Source: Coenobita brevimanus
Lineage: Eukaryota > Arthropoda > Malacostraca > Decapoda > Coenobitidae
Reading direction: 5' to 3'
DNA length: 64,000 nt
Assembly: GCA_032717465.1 (NCBI GenBank)
Contig: CM064665.1
Location: 25,594,088 to 25,658,087 of the forward strand
A model generated the notes under the pieces. The model saw nothing but the letters and a program-made list of their open reading frames with translations. It searched no databases and was not told where the DNA came from. Shown here one piece after another: positions 9,947 to 22,503 of the stretch. A program made the position numbers and the translations under genes. Position 1 is the stretch's first letter; every line of letters begins with the position of its first letter.

Positions 9947-11265
9947 TTAGTATTTATGTCTGAATATATATATATATTTTTAATTTACATGATAACAGAA
10001 AGAAATGTAGATATCATAAGGTGCAACATGCAAAATAATCGTTATGTATTATCTGTTCTTCCTACATTACGGGAACACGGCGTTTTTCATGTTCACCAAC
10101 ATAATCTCTTCCAGTGAATGTTGGAGCAATATCACCCAAGCTCAATAAAATCAACTGGAGATAGCTGGAATAACATTTATCAAATTTAGTCAAGTATTTA
10201 ACCTTTTCACGGTATTTTTATTCCTTCTTTTTGCATACGACATTATTTAGCCTAACTCAGGTTCGATCTGGCGAGGTTGCATACAGCCTTCATTACTCCA
10301 TTCAGTAAAAAGTCTTTCCCAAACTTACATTCTGACGTTAGTTTCAATAAATTTTAAAAACGTCATCATGAAGCGATATGGCATTTAATCATCACTGTGC
10401 CTTGCCTCTAATATTTCACTGATTCAGTCCAAAAACGCCAAAAACTCACGAATAACGCCAAAAACGCCAAAAACTCACGAATAACGCGATGGCAGAAGAG
10501 AAAAACATTGTATTTTATTCCAGCTTACGACGGACAGTATTATTCGCCTCATAGAAACGCACGTCAGCTGAGAATCAAGAACTCCAGATTTTGTCCAGCG
10601 TTCGATGCATAATTTTATTGAGATTGTTGACGCTTACCGCAGCCCCAGGATGAACCTACAGGATTTTTTTTTCTTATCTCGCAAAACTGGCTTTTTGTAT
10701 TAATCTTTGAAACAACCTTTCATAACAAGTAGGTTAATGGATGCGGTCATATACACCTCCAGTTCGAAAAGTCTACGCTAAGCTGAATAAAATCACTTAG
10801 AGGCAGCAAGAAAAAAAAGTAATCGAGCTGAAGTGGTTGAGAAAACTATTGCAGAGGAGTCAGTGATAACTTCCAGGACGCCTAACCTGATTTGAACTTA
10901 GTCTGGGATATACGAGGATCAGCCTAACTTTCCTGCGGAGTCTGCTAAGTTTACAACTGCCTCTGTGACCTGCAGCAGGATTTCTCTTTTTCCACTGCGT
11001 CTTCCGCCCCATCTGCCTCGATATGAGACAGGGGAGTTCCAGTGTCTGAATGTTCCAACTCTTGTATATACGTCTGATATCTCGGGATTCAACGACTCAT
11101 TAAGTCTTCTTACGTCTTGTTTCTGTATTTCTTCCGTAGCGTCTTCTCCCCGAATATCTGATACTTTGGCCAATTAAATTGGCTGAATGATTTACTTGTT
11201 TCTGACTCTATTCCCCATATCTCTTATTTCATTACTTCACTATAGAAGTCTGGTAATGTTAAGAA
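9947..11265. other. Non-coding sequence with a short tandem repeat
   Basis: No credible gene. At about 10431-10490 a unit of about 28 bp built from AAAAACGCCAAAAACTCACG is repeated twice. A degenerate unit with similar features is seen at about 48306-48362 in copy 2. The frames of 60-85 codons near 10920-11180 lack any recognised domain. Confidence 0.6.
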
Positions 11266-11269
11266 ATAT

Positions 11270-11375
11270 CCTGCACGAGAGAGAGAGAGAGAGAGTTAAA
11301 AGAATTTATTAGAAGAAAATGTTACCTCAAACGGTATTACGGCCCACACGTAGGAGGTACTGTACCATGGGTGAC
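11270..11375. repeat. GA-microsatellite-associated dispersed repeat
   Basis: A GA run is followed by a core containing TACCTCAAACGGTATTACGG and GAGGTACTGTACC-like sequence. The same GA plus core arrangement recurs at 34360-34470 and 34505-34590, and in copy 2 near 49185-49275. Confidence 0.6.
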
Positions 11376-11833
11376 GTTGCCAGGTAGACGTTCATCCTTT
11401 ACTGGTGAAAGAAAAATATAGTAAAGATGAAGGCTCTCTCCGCCCACCATTGCCACCCGCAGCACAGGCAAGGAAAAGGAAATACACTTAACCCGGCGAG
11501 AAAAAACCGGGATAGGAAATTGTACGGGAAGGGAGGAAACATTCCGTTTACCGCTATGTTAGGTCTACCCAAACCATTTAATCTAGCTTTGATTCCTTCT
11601 GTCAAGAATCTGTCAACTACCTTTGCTCTGAGTGTTAACTAAAAACAAAATCCTAAGCCCCCGAAAATGGTAATAGAAAAAAAAAAACTGCAAGATTATG
11701 TTGGTAACTAGTGTACTTGTATTTTTTAATCGTGATGAAAATAATCAAACAATAACACACCATCGCTGAGCTGAGGTTATAGGTAGATATTATCATTAAA
11801 AATTGGAAACTAGACAGCATTCAGAGAGCTCAT

Positions 11834-12785
11834 GCCTCCGCCAATGTCTTTGCCATTAAAGAGGATCGGGATCCGGATCAGTGGAGATATTGTGTGGAAT
11901 ACATAGGATCCGGATCAGCCCCCACATTGAATCAATTGTTCCTTGACCCATACCCCACTCTTCCACTTTTTTTTTTCTTTTTTTTTTTTTAAGTTCATTG
12001 AGAATTTTTGGAGATACTGGGTGGGATTCATAGGATCCGGGTCCGCCCCCAAACTTAACCAATTTTTGCTTGTCCCATGGCCCATCCTTTCACAAAATTT
12101 CATTGGATTTCATGGAGAACTTTTGGAGATAACGTGTTGACAAAAAGATGAAACTGCAATAGGCAGAGAATTGCTGGATGAATCCGACTGTGACTGTTTA
12201 GTTTTCACTGGTGTGTAGGTACTCATGAGTCTGCTAAATTTTCACCGGCGTGTAGGCAATAGTGTCTGCTTAGTTTTCGCCGGCGTGTAGGCACTCATAT
12301 GTCTGCATAGATTTCACTGTCATGTAGTCAGTCATTTGACGAATTTTTTTCACGTTTCACTGCGAAGCACAGGATGGGTTTAGGAAAATGATAATTGCAT
12401 TGACAGCTGCGCCAGACGTTTCTCTTCAATTTGGTAAAAGAAAAAACCGATTTTCGAAATTAGAAAAAAAATATATATATATGCCAGGGCCGTCCACTGG
12501 GTCCCGACGATTTGCGGACCAGTGCCATTGAGGGGTTTCAAAGCTGCACCCAGCCCAAGGCCTTTGACCGATTTTGATGAATAACAGTAGATTTCTAGCG
12601 GATATGGATATCTACCTGCTGATTCTTTTTCAGAACGAGTGGGGCAAAATTGTTACCTGTAGAGAGCAGACAAACAGACAGACAAACATATGGAACTGAC
12701 CAGCGGGCTTGCCGAATCTTTAAATTCCGGCAAGCAACAAACATAGGTGAATACATAACCTCCTCCAACTTCGTTGGCGGAGGTA
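11834..12785. mobile_element. Non-autonomous element with CCTCCGCCAA terminal inverted repeats
   Basis: The left end reads CCTCCGCCAA (11835-11844) and the right end TTGGCGGAGG (12774-12783), exact inverse complements enclosing about 950 bp. Inside are two diverged units of about 145 bp with GGATCCGG motifs (about 11870-12125) and a 37-bp repeat block (about 12190-12330). No transposase frame exists. The right end also folds with a local CCTCC...GGAGG hairpin. No target duplication was confirmed. Confidence 0.55.
12190..12330. repeat. Minisatellite, unit about 37 bp, about four copies
   Basis: Repeated TTTTCACCGGCGTGTAGGCA-type units ending in TCTGC. It lies inside the TIR element and is also present in copy 2 near 50100-50250. 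Confidence 0.6.
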
Positions 12786-12789
12786 ATAA

Positions 12790-13259
12790 TAATTTATATC
12801 GCGTATACAATGGATTTTCCGTAGGGAAGGAGAGAACTTGGAATTATGGCTGTTGACAGCAAGAGATCTTTAAGGTAGACAGTCAGCCAATGCTAAGTCT
12901 TAATATTCCCACAGAACACGACCTGCTAGGTACACAGGGACTGCAGGGAAACAAACAGCATCCACTAGCCTAGCCAGAACGAGAATTACTGTAGAAAAAC
13001 AATAAAATAAAAAATATATATATAAATGAGCTAAAAGACGACCTGACCTACGGGATATTGCAAAGAACCTGCCAGGCAGCTCTGGTAACCTTAGTAAAAT
13101 AGCGTAGCAGAAGCAAGAATAGGTGGTAGGTGTGGGCGCTCACCATCTACTCACTCGATGTAGTACTGCTTTGGGTGTCTACTCTTTCCTCTCTTCCTTC
13201 CTCGCTTCCTCTTCTGTCTTGTTCCTTCATTCTTTCCTCTTGTTTCTGCCTAATGGTGA
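12790..13259. other. Non-coding sequence
   Basis: No gene seen. The part from about 13120 is similar to 19660-19760 (ACTCACT-GATGTAGT-CTGC followed by a C/T-rich stretch), so it belongs to a dispersed repeat that resumes after the MITE. Confidence 0.5.
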
Positions 13260-13727
13260 CTTTACACCAGGGGTGGATCAAATACTGATTTTTTAGAGGT
13301 AAAATACAAATACAAATACTTGTGACATTATGATGCAAAAATACAAATACAAATACTTTTTCTTCTGGGAGCCAAAATACAATTACAAATACAAATACAA
13401 TGAAAATGTGTTTAAATACACTCCAAATACAAATACAATTGTATGTGATCCAGCCCTGGTGATAGTATAGGAAAGTTCAAGAGCTCTCAGGACTCGGGAG
13501 TCACGGCTGCACGTCTGCCCAGATGCACGTTGACTCTCGATCTGAGCCTATGATCTAACTCAGCGAGTCAAACAAAAGTGGCATGGCATTTAAATTCGAA
13601 ATACAAATACAAAATACTTTTTCTTCTGGGTGCCAAAATACAATTATAAATACAAATATGTTGAAAATGTATTTAAATACAATTCAGTTATAAATACAAT
13701 TGTATTTGATCCACCCCTGCTTTACAC
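13260..13727. mobile_element. hAT-type MITE with perfect TIRs and 8-bp target duplication
   Basis: The element spans 13268-13719 (452 bp). It starts CAGGGGTGGATCAAATAC and ends with the exact reverse complement of those 18 bases. It is flanked on both sides by CTTTACAC (13260-13267 and 13720-13727), an 8-bp target duplication as made by hAT transposases. The interior is rich in AAATAC-type units (ATACAAATACAAATAC) and has no coding capacity. It is mobilised, if at all, by a transposase encoded elsewhere. The perfect TIRs and duplication suggest a comparatively recent insertion in copy 1. Confidence 0.9.
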
Positions 13728-13734
13728 TCCCTCG

Positions 13735-13880
13735 TCTGTCTTTCTTTCCTTCATTCCTATTTCTTCCTTCTGCTTATAGGTGACTCCACACTGAGTGACA
13801 AGCCAAATGGTTTCCTATACACCCGGAAACCATTTATTACGCTGAGTGGTAACAATATAACCAAATTATGGCGCCTGGTG
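13735..13880. repeat. Dispersed repeat fragment (also at about 19790-19890)
   Basis: Sequence around GAGTGACAAGCCAAATGGTT and the following GAAACCATT...GGTGGTAAC stretch matches 19820-19885 in the same orientation. The MITE at 13268-13719 interrupts this family copy. Confidence 0.65.
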
Positions 13881-15644
13881 GTTTAGTGGGTAATTAAGGT
13901 GCTCCAATCGGATTGAGTCTGTGTAAGTTTATATCCAAAGGGTGGTTTGGGTTTATTGCTCACGTAATGTCACTCAGAGATGAATGAGGCTGGTCACTCT
14001 CATCTTAAATATCGGGACCAACTTGCCTAGCCCCGGGCTTCTACACTCCTCAGGGGGCAATACAGGATTGGATGATGGATGGATGGGTGGATGGATGAAG
14101 AAGTTATCCCGTTGTTGGAGTTTCCAGCAACTGAGTTTCATATGTACATTTGCAGACAAGAGTTTCATTCCAAGTCATTATCAAAAATTAATGGATATCT
14201 TAGAGCATACTTTAACAAAAAAAAAAAAAAAAAACTATTGTTCGTCTCCGAAGGTGACAATACTGGATTTCTAGGGACATTATTCACCGTCTCGATATTT
14301 ACCATATTTATATGAATAACTACTTCCATCGGGAAGTGAACACTGTAGGTAAATGTTAGAAGTAAAGATTTGGGAAGCCATGGGGGTATGTTTAGCGGGA
14401 GTAAAAGTGAATTATTCACTGGCAGACAATATATCAGTTAACAATATTCCATCCTGTAGCAGAAGGCTATATGACCTGTAAGTACTGACTTCAATCACAC
14501 AGCGCTCTCAGCACCACCAAGCTAAATTAGATCATCTAGTTGTTGTTGTCGTTGTTTCCTGTAACCACACGGCAACCTGTTGTACGGCAGGCTGAAGCTG
14601 TCCCGTCCTGCAGTCTACCATCCCCCTCTCAGCTGATGGGAAAGGAGTTGAGTGGCATCTGAATTGCCAGACAGCTGAGCCGCCCAGCCATATTAGTGCC
14701 ACCCCGTGAACGCGCCCCTCTGCTGGAACAGATCGTCTAGCAAGAAAATAATGAAAGAAACTGTCATATTTATATAGTGTGTCTAGTGGGAATTAGGTGA
14801 GTTATCTGTAGAGCGAAAACATTAAATAACTTTTAACAGCGTGAAATAAAATGTGATAAAATCAAATTGAGGAAATATTGCAAGCAAGAGTCTGTTGTGG
14901 AAATTAAATGTATTATCCATGGACAGCCAATGAGGTCATTAATGCAATTAACCGTTCAAAAATCTCAGTTTTCCCCTAAAATGCGATTTGTTAGATGAAC
15001 TGGGACAGGGGTAACACACTGTGTCCAACAGTCCAGCCGCGTCGGGAAACTCTTAGGACTGATACACACGCTCAGTTTCTAATATCAATAAGCTCGACCC
15101 TTACCGTATGCTTGTTATTTCAGTACAGTACTACCTAAGGTGCCTTGGAAAATATTGATACCGTGACCACAAAGTGTTATGCTTTGAGGATGTGAGTGGA
15201 TAGGGATAAGGTGGGGACTTGGATGCTTGAAAATCAATCTTCCTGTTCAAATAGACCTACTTCGTAATAAAAAATGACTTGGTTACAGAGATACAGTATA
15301 GCGTCTACATACTGCAGTGTATTGGATGGAGGAGGACGTGAAGGCGGAGATATTGGAGGAGTTGTTCAAATTTACGAGTTTTATGTACGGAACTTTTAAA
15401 ACTGGTAAGGAACAATGGGCTATTATTAAGGAGTGCTTAACTTTAAGCAGTTTTTGCCGCACCAGCAAGGTCGGATAAATCTAGCTTGTGTCCCTAACTT
15501 TGTTACTGACTGGCTCACTGCAACTTTTTGAATAATGAAATCTGGCAAATTGTAACCGTAGGTTTCATCGGTCTTACACTTTCACTTACACTGAATCTTC
15601 TGCTGTCACTGGGGTTCAGGCTTTATGGGGAGAGTGTCGGGGGG
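13881..15644. other. Non-coding sequence with dispersed-repeat pieces
   Basis: No credible gene. It includes a GATG run near 14070-14095, a poly-A run at 14216-14234, and a fragment at about 14567-14720 (CTGCAGTCTACCATCC and flanks) that resembles sequence near 37660-37790 and 36420-36500. A transcript-like frame at 15320-15475 is short and unrecognised. Confidence 0.5.
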
Positions 15645-15880
15645 TGAGAGTATTGATGCATCTTGGGTGTGTCTGGGTGTGTATGAGGTTCGTGTGGTGT
15701 GCATCTTGGTTGTGTCTGGGTGTGTTTGAGGTTCGTGTGGTGTGCATCTGGGGTGTCTGTGGATGTGTATTAGTTTTGTGTGGTGCGCATCTGAATTGTG
15801 CCTGAGGTTCGTTGGGTGTGCATCTGGGGTGTGTCTGGGGTGTGTCTGGAGTTTGTCTGTGCGGTATGTTAATAATACAG
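15645..15880. repeat. Minisatellite, unit about 43 bp
   Basis: About five GT-rich units of the form TCTGGGTGTGTATGAGGTTC followed by GTGTGGTGTGCATCTTGG. The His/Pro/Thr-rich frames on the minus strand are by-products of this array. Confidence 0.85.
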
Positions 15881-16596
15881 GACACCTTTTGGGATGTGTT
15901 GGGGTTGTGAAATCACGGGAGTACAAAGGACTGCAAACAGCAACAGACGTAATGGTGCTCTTGAGGCTGTTTGTTACAAACAAGACTATGATATGTAATT
16001 CTTTGTGGTGAAGATCAGATGCAGCAAAGCAAGAAGCCCCCACCCCCCTCTTCGCCCACCACATCCTTCAGCCGAAGCCGGCAGGGAAGAGTGAGGAGGA
16101 CCATCACGCAGCATTGAAAAATTGCCTTGGAAAATTTATAGGATAGACTGAAAAAAAAAAAAATTGTACAGTAACTTAATGTGTAAAGGAAAAGTAATAT
16201 TATATGGTAACAATATTGCGATGCTGCTGCACTTTCCATGATCTAAAAGTGAGGCAAATCGGTTAGTTAAATTTTTGTATTAATCAGCCATCGTTGTGTT
16301 TAATTGTGGATTCGAAGCAGAAACTTATCCAAGAAACTTTAAAATGTTTTACTGTATTACTGTCTACCTCATTCCTTAGGACTTTGTTATATGCGGACAA
16401 CTCCATTAAAGACAAGCTGTTTTTCTCCATTTAACTATAATGTTGTTCACCGTTTGACCGGTCTGTTCTGAAGCACTTATCCACCATATGTTTATGTCAT
16501 TTAAATAATGTGTATAATCAGATCCACTCGTGGTCTGCACCTTGATACGTTTAATAGCTTTAGCTCGTCACAACGCCACATCATATGGTTTGTTCC

Positions 16597-18180
16597 TTAA
16601 CCCTTACACCGCGGGCATGTTTCCCAATGTCTTGCGTGTCCCGCGGGGTTATTCGGGCTCTGACAGACTCTCAAAAAAATTTGCCAAAAATCAGTTATTA
16701 GTCCTAGAATATTAAAATTAGATATGCTTATGGCACATACCTTCAGCTTTCTCCTGGGATGTTTGTTGAGCCTTCGTCGATTACCGTAGGACTTGTAGAG
16801 ACCTCTGAAGTTGGGTAACGAAGTCTCCACTTTACACTTCCCGACAACCCGTTTTATGATTACAACAGCCAGATATTAATACTATAAACACTACTCTATG
16901 ATTATCAAGTAGTTTGGGATCCATACTCCAAAAAAAACCACTGTGAAAGCAATGAAAATTACGAGCGCGTATGACCTTCCCACTTGCGCTAGTTCGCTGT
17001 TGGTATTCTGTCATTTATTATTCATAAAACCCCTCACACTTTATATTTCTATTACTATATAACACTTACATATATCTGGAGTCTTTATCCATAAGTTTCC
17101 TTCAGTAGTATTAGTTTATTGTCACTGAAGTCATTCAATTTTTCATTCAGTAAAATACGTAGAGAGCCACGGATTCACTTTCACTGTTATAACATCAAGT
17201 ATTTGTACTCATATTCTTTTATTACTAATTATTTACATTTCTATTTACATTTTCTATTGTATTTTCAATATTTACACTTCTATTTTACTTACACTATGTT
17301 ATTCACTGTCACTTTCAGTAACATAAAACTATAATACACTGTTCAATCATATGTACTGTACATCCATTGCTTTCACTTGCTATTTACACATTATTTACAC
17401 ATTATTTTCACATTACTTTCCTTTCCCACTTGCACTTTCAGAACTGCTTCTGGCTGTGGTAATCAAAGAAGCAGGTAACACAGAGGGGAACCTGGCACTC
17501 AGCACACTGCCAAGAGGTGCGTTTGTGCTCAGGTGTGCGTCGGGTGGTATGTGCACACACCTGGCACCTACGGATCGCAGCCTTCCTCTTGCCTGTGGCA
17601 GGCATTTGCACCAGTCTGTGCCGATCCATGTACGCCCTGTGCTCAAGTCTGTCGGCAAGTGTTACTGGATGGCGCCTTGGAGTTGCTGCTGTCACCCTAC
17701 CATATCTTTCAAGCAGCTGCTGAACACAAGTCCTGGCGAACAACCTCAGGGAGAAGGACTTGGGTGGCTTGACCTTCATCTTGTACAGGATGAAGGCGTT
17801 CAGCTTCGTCATGTCTATGAGATGCAGAAAAACTTTCCTGTACCACCTAGTATTCTTCCTGAGGCAGTCGATCTCTCCAATCATCATGTCGGACTTGTCC
17901 ACCAGCCGCATGTTCATATTGTAGTCTAAGACAGCATCAGGTTTCATCACAGGTTCGCCTGTCCTACGGTCGACCTTCCCACTGTCTTTCATTTCCCCCT
18001 TGTGTACGGTGGTGAGCATGTGCATGACCCTCTTGTCATGCCACCGTATTGCCAGCATCTTCTCACACTTGCGTAGGTGCACGTCTCCTCGCTGTGAGGT
18101 TCCTGCCTCTGGGAATTTAGGTTGAACTGTGATTGAGGTGGGTGGCTGCCAGTAGGGAGGTGGGTGGAGCCACGTGTGTC
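16597..18180 (-). mobile_element. piggyBac-type DNA transposon, truncated
   Basis: A transposase C-terminal coding region (17438-18082, minus strand) is followed by about 840 bp of A/T-rich sequence ending at TTAACCCTTACACCGCGGGC (from 16597). TTAA plus CCC is the usual piggyBac target and terminus. Just inside this end CCGCGGGCATG and CGTGTCCCGCGG form a subterminal palindrome. The other terminus with AGGGTTAA was not found near 18.1-18.4 kb, so the 5' part of the element is lost. TTAACCC at 18212 points the same way as the left end and does not serve as its partner. Confidence 0.7.
17438..18082 (-). pseudogene. piggyBac-type transposase, C-terminal fragment (copy 1)
   Basis: The frame matches the C-terminal half of piggyBac-type (DDE_Tnp_1_7) transposases, which excise and insert DNA at TTAA. 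Visible landmarks are LAIRWHDKRVMHMLTTVH, LDYNMNMRLVDKSDMM (the region of the third catalytic Asp), TRWYRKVFLHLIDM and a C-terminal zinc-ribbon with CQVC, WQCAECQVPLC and VTCF. The frame stays open upstream to about 18180 without family-like sequence or an ATG, so the N-terminal half with the first two catalytic Asp residues is missing. The fragment itself has no stop. Copy 2 has a nonsense mutation at the equivalent of 17540-17542. It is inactive as a transposase. Confidence 0.82.
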
Positions 18181-18211
18181 AGGATATCGTGTTACACACG
18201 CCTTAACCCTG

Positions 18212-18420
18212 CACGAACGGGAACCAACTTTTATGCTGAATGAATTGCTCAGTCGGCTGCAGGTATAAAATAGACACCTTCACGTCCTGGTACTACAGGA
18301 GAGTTATTCTTACAGCACGAGGACGTATTTTTTAACGTATGCAGGGCGGGCCCCAGGATATGAAAGCTGTGCGTGTTTATTGACTTGTTGCTTTTATTGC
18401 TCTGCTAAAAAATGCAAGTA
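18212..18420. other. Non-coding spacer with a TTAACCC motif
   Basis: TTAACCCTGCACGAACGGG resembles a second piggyBac-type terminus in the same direction as the one at 16597. A TATAAAA lies at 18264. No element body could be assigned. Confidence 0.3.
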
Positions 18421-19270
18421 TACCATTACTACCTCAACAGCGACCAACCTACAACACCCATCATCTGAGAGTTATTATGCCCACCCTTCCTCGCCACCCA
18501 CCATCGTCCCAGTCCATCCCGCCCATTTTCCACCACACCCCACACATAACCTTCATTTTCACAGGGTGTATTTGTCCAATCCTACCTCATCACTTGCCAC
18601 CTTCTCAGCCAATCCCACCCACTCTCACCATCCTGCCCATTTCTGCTCTGGTGTGGTGAATATCAAAACAGTGATTGCTCCTACACCTTTGACATACACT
18701 TTACCGACCCACCTACTGTACAACATCCATCTTCACAAGGCATACTGCCATCAGCATACCCCAACACTCACCACTAGCCATGCCATGCCACTCCCGCTTA
18801 CTCCCTTTCATCCATCTCACCCATCCTCCTTTGATGTGGTGAATATTATATAACTGATAGCGTCAACAACCACCCTATCAAAAACACTCACCCTAGATAT
18901 AATTCCCCCATCACAGTCCCACCCCCACCCACCATCATCACAGTCCATCTCTCCCTTTCGACTGTCTCATTTCTTCACAGGGTGTCCTCTTCCTATCCTG
19001 GCGCACTTTGCATCACTATCCTGCCCCATCCCTCCCATTTTCTTTTCTCCACTCGAGCCATGTTTCCTTCTCCCATCTTTGAACTACTCCTTACCGATAT
19101 CTTTACAGCGCCTGCCTTCAAAGGTATACATCACCCAGCATGTCCCACCACCCAACATCATCCCAGCCCACCCTGCCCACTCATCTCTGCCCACCTTACC
19201 CACTCCTGAGAGCCATTATCGCTGCATCTTAAAACTCATTTCACAGATAAGGCTTTTTTTCACATCTTCA
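18420..19270 (-). repeat. C-rich diverged repeat block, same family as 3290-4885
   Basis: On the minus strand it is the same diverged tandem family as 3290-3640 and 4600-4885. It contains an intact version of the site where the RTE LINE at 3773-4536 inserted (around 18885-18905). Confidence 0.7.
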
Positions 19271-20036
19271 TAAGCATGACCGTATTTTAAATGTATTGGC
19301 TTGAAACAATCGGATGGAATTCAAGAGACCTGAGACGACCTGAATCGTGTCCCATTTCAGAAACCACTGCGCTGCACTGATACACATACAGTAGTCAATT
19401 GGCACAGACAATAATGGACAAAGGGCAAGCTAAAATTTTACCACTGAAGCACCGATGCAAATGATGAATTCTGTAAGGTCCAAGAAGGTAGAATTAATAC
19501 TTATTCATACGCCCCAGGCCTCGAAGTATGTTTATGTCTAAAACACGTGGCAGGAAAGATATGGTTTGTGTTTATTGAACAGTGTCATAGGAACAACCTT
19601 TAACTGTAAATATGCCATATTAATTCCTTTTTCGGGCTTCAAATGAAGTACTACATGTTGTGGTAGCTGCTGGCGGCCATCATCCACTCACTTGATGTAG
19701 TGCTGCCTACTTCTTCTTTTTTAGCCTTTATCATTCTTTTTCTGTGCTTGTCCTCCTCTCTTCCTATTTCTCCCACCTTTCCTGTCACTTCTTATTGGTT
19801 TTCTTTACAGGTGGCTTTACATTGAGTGACAAGCCAAATGGTTTCCTGTAAGCATAGAAACCATTAACAGCACTGGGTGGTAACCATATAACCAAACCAT
19901 ACGTGCTCCCTACGTGTCAGCAAGTGGGTTGGTGGAGGGTTAGTGCCCCTCCCCGTAAAACAAATAACTCAAAGTCAAATGGCCACCCCATACGGGATTA
20001 TGGCGTTTGACAGTAGATAGACAAATAGACGACGTA

Positions 20037-20139
<103 letters not shown>

Positions 20140-21720
20140 CATCTCCGCCCCTCTGCCTCCTGACGGGTTACTTCCCCTTGTAATGCTTTTTTCATCTGCT
20201 CTGCCTTTTTTTCCTTTTCTTTACAGCAAAACTTTGCCTCAGCTTTAGTCGTCTCGTCTCACATACCGACACTGTCTCCTTCCACCTCCTCTGTATCCTT
20301 CTTAATATTTATCCTTTCAACACTACAACTTCTTTAGAATTACAGTAATTCATAAATTTGAGTGATACTTACGGTCTTGAAAACCGACACTGTAGTCAGC
20401 TTTGCATATTATTCTTGCTGTCTTCATTTGATCAAATTTCGATTAGGAAAGATCTTTCGAGTTGGAAGGCTTAATAAAGTCCTGTGCCTAATCCCAGGGT
20501 TTGGCAAATCTCTCAAAAAAAAAAAAAAAAAAAACATCCCCAGAGAGCAAGTATTAAGCGAAGTATACGTCATCGAATCGATCTGTTTGAAGTGGGTGTT
20601 GGTAGTCTGTCATTTCCTCCGCTAGCGTACGAGTATGTTGGTATCCTGTCAGTTCATATCGATCACTTGTACAAACCCTGGATTGTATTTTCGTGGGAAA
20701 AGGAAGTTTTATAACACATTTTGGCCAGTCTGTTTCTGCAAATGACACATTCAAAAACTGTTCCAATATTTATACAAACTCTGGCTATAATGCACTGATA
20801 TACATTAAGTAACCTACTGTACATTATTAACCCCATCACTTTATGTCAGTGTACCTCTGCATATGATACATTCATAAACTCTCTTATAATATTTATGCAA
20901 ACTCTGGCTATATTGCACTCATATACAGTAAATAACGTATACTATTCCTAGCTTAATTTGCCATTTCTCCATTCTCAGTCCTAAACTTTAGAAAAGATAT
21001 CAACAAAAGACCTTGGTGCTTGTCATGAGATGTGCTGTGGAAAGGATTCAGAGCCTTAGTTTTGTCCTGTTCTGTTACGTGGAGCAATATTCAAAAGGAC
21101 CAATATCTACGGCAGTTATAGGTGGTTGAACTACAGTAAATCCTAAACCCAAAATAATGCGCCTCCCTCACACAAACGGCCAGTACAATCTTCAACAATC
21201 ACACACTCCTGCCTTCAAACACATTCCCATTTCCCATTCACACCTAGCCAGATGGGGAAGTATTACCTGTAAGTGGAGGCTGACAATCTAGGCATTTTTC
21301 TTTGGATGGCCTCAGACGATTTTACGAGATATAGGGAAGCGCTCTCGTCGTCCAAGAGCTAAGTTTAGTTGTGAGTCTTCCACAACAGTAGCTTCAGTCC
21401 TGCTGAGTAAAAGATAAGGGCCTTGTTATATATCATAAAACTGCAAAAGTGTCTACAGGCCTCCAGTTTTGACAAATTCTCTGAAACAACTACAGTATAT
21501 TAGTAGAACGTGTCTGACCTTTATGTATCGCAGCTGATTACCCACGGTTTGCCTGTGTTTGTTTGTTTCTCTGTTTCTCGTCTGTCTGTTAACAACTTTA
21601 CGCTAAAACTACCAGTGCGATTTTAACTAAATTACAGGGATGATGGGCTATGACCTTCTCATCAACTGATTCAATTCTGGGCCAAATTGGGCCAAGGCCC
21701 AGAATGTAGGCCTAAAAAAT

Positions 21721-21745
21721 GTAAAAAAAAAAAAAAAAAAAAAAA
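21721..21745. repeat. Poly-A run
   Basis: About 22 A residues in copy 1 and about 28 at the equivalent 59779-59806 in copy 2, one of the few differences between the copies in this part. Confidence 0.9.
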
Positions 21746-22427
21746 CGGGGACCGGTAGAAATCGTTTTTTCGCCGTAACTGCTTTCAGACTGGTCATATC
21801 GACTGAAAACAAATCCTAAAGGTGCATCTTTCAAGTCTACATCCTGTAACATGCCTTCATACATCAGGGGGTCACTCCACAGTCAGCAGTAGGGGGGGTC
21901 AGTGTCATGTAGGTCGGGCCTAAAATTCAAATGGGCATGAAATCGTCAATTTTTATCCGATTTACTTTAAATTTTATATGTGACATCTTCGACTAGATAT
22001 CCTGTTGTGTTTATACGTCACCACTAAAATGGCTGCTGGGGACGGGTTTGGTGTGCCTTGGCACCGCTTCTTGTTGTATTTGGAATGTGTGATGCCAGCT
22101 GGTCACATACACAGATGTTTGGTAAACGGTGATTGAATATTAGGAGCGTGCTTTCTCCATAACCCACTCGATTTAAGAAATACAGCCGGAATGTGCGCTG
22201 CCATTCAATGTTAAACGACAACTTTAAGAGTTCCTGTATTACCTTTTCATGTTAATCGGGTATTGTGTCACTTTCTTCCTTTATCTAGTCTTTTCCACCT
22301 TCCTTCCGTTAGATCTTCCGGCCCAGGACTGCCTCATCTCTCTCGCCTAACCACTTTTCCGCGGTGTCTTCCTGAATTTGGTCTGATGGATCCATATCCA
22401 TTCCTATCCTCTTTCCCCTCCAGCACT

Positions 22428-22430
<3 letters not shown>

Positions 22431-22500
<70 letters not shown>
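22431..22500. repeat. (CT)n microsatellite
   Basis: Uninterrupted CT run of about 70 bp. Its inverted homologue is the GA/GACA run at 843-910. Confidence 0.97.

Positions 22501-22503
<3 letters not shown>

Noticed and set aside
15606..16064. His/Pro/Thr-rich minus-strand frame of about 150 codons
   Set aside because: Translation of the 43-bp minisatellite. Periodic residues match the repeat unit.
18212..18232. TTAACCCTGCACG as the missing right end of the piggyBac element
   Set aside because: It reads in the same direction as the left terminus, while a partner end should be its inverse complement.
18380..19273. Pro/His/Ser-rich frames of 60-157 codons
   Set aside because: They arise from a C-rich diverged repeat found in several copies, with frames disrupted in copy 2.
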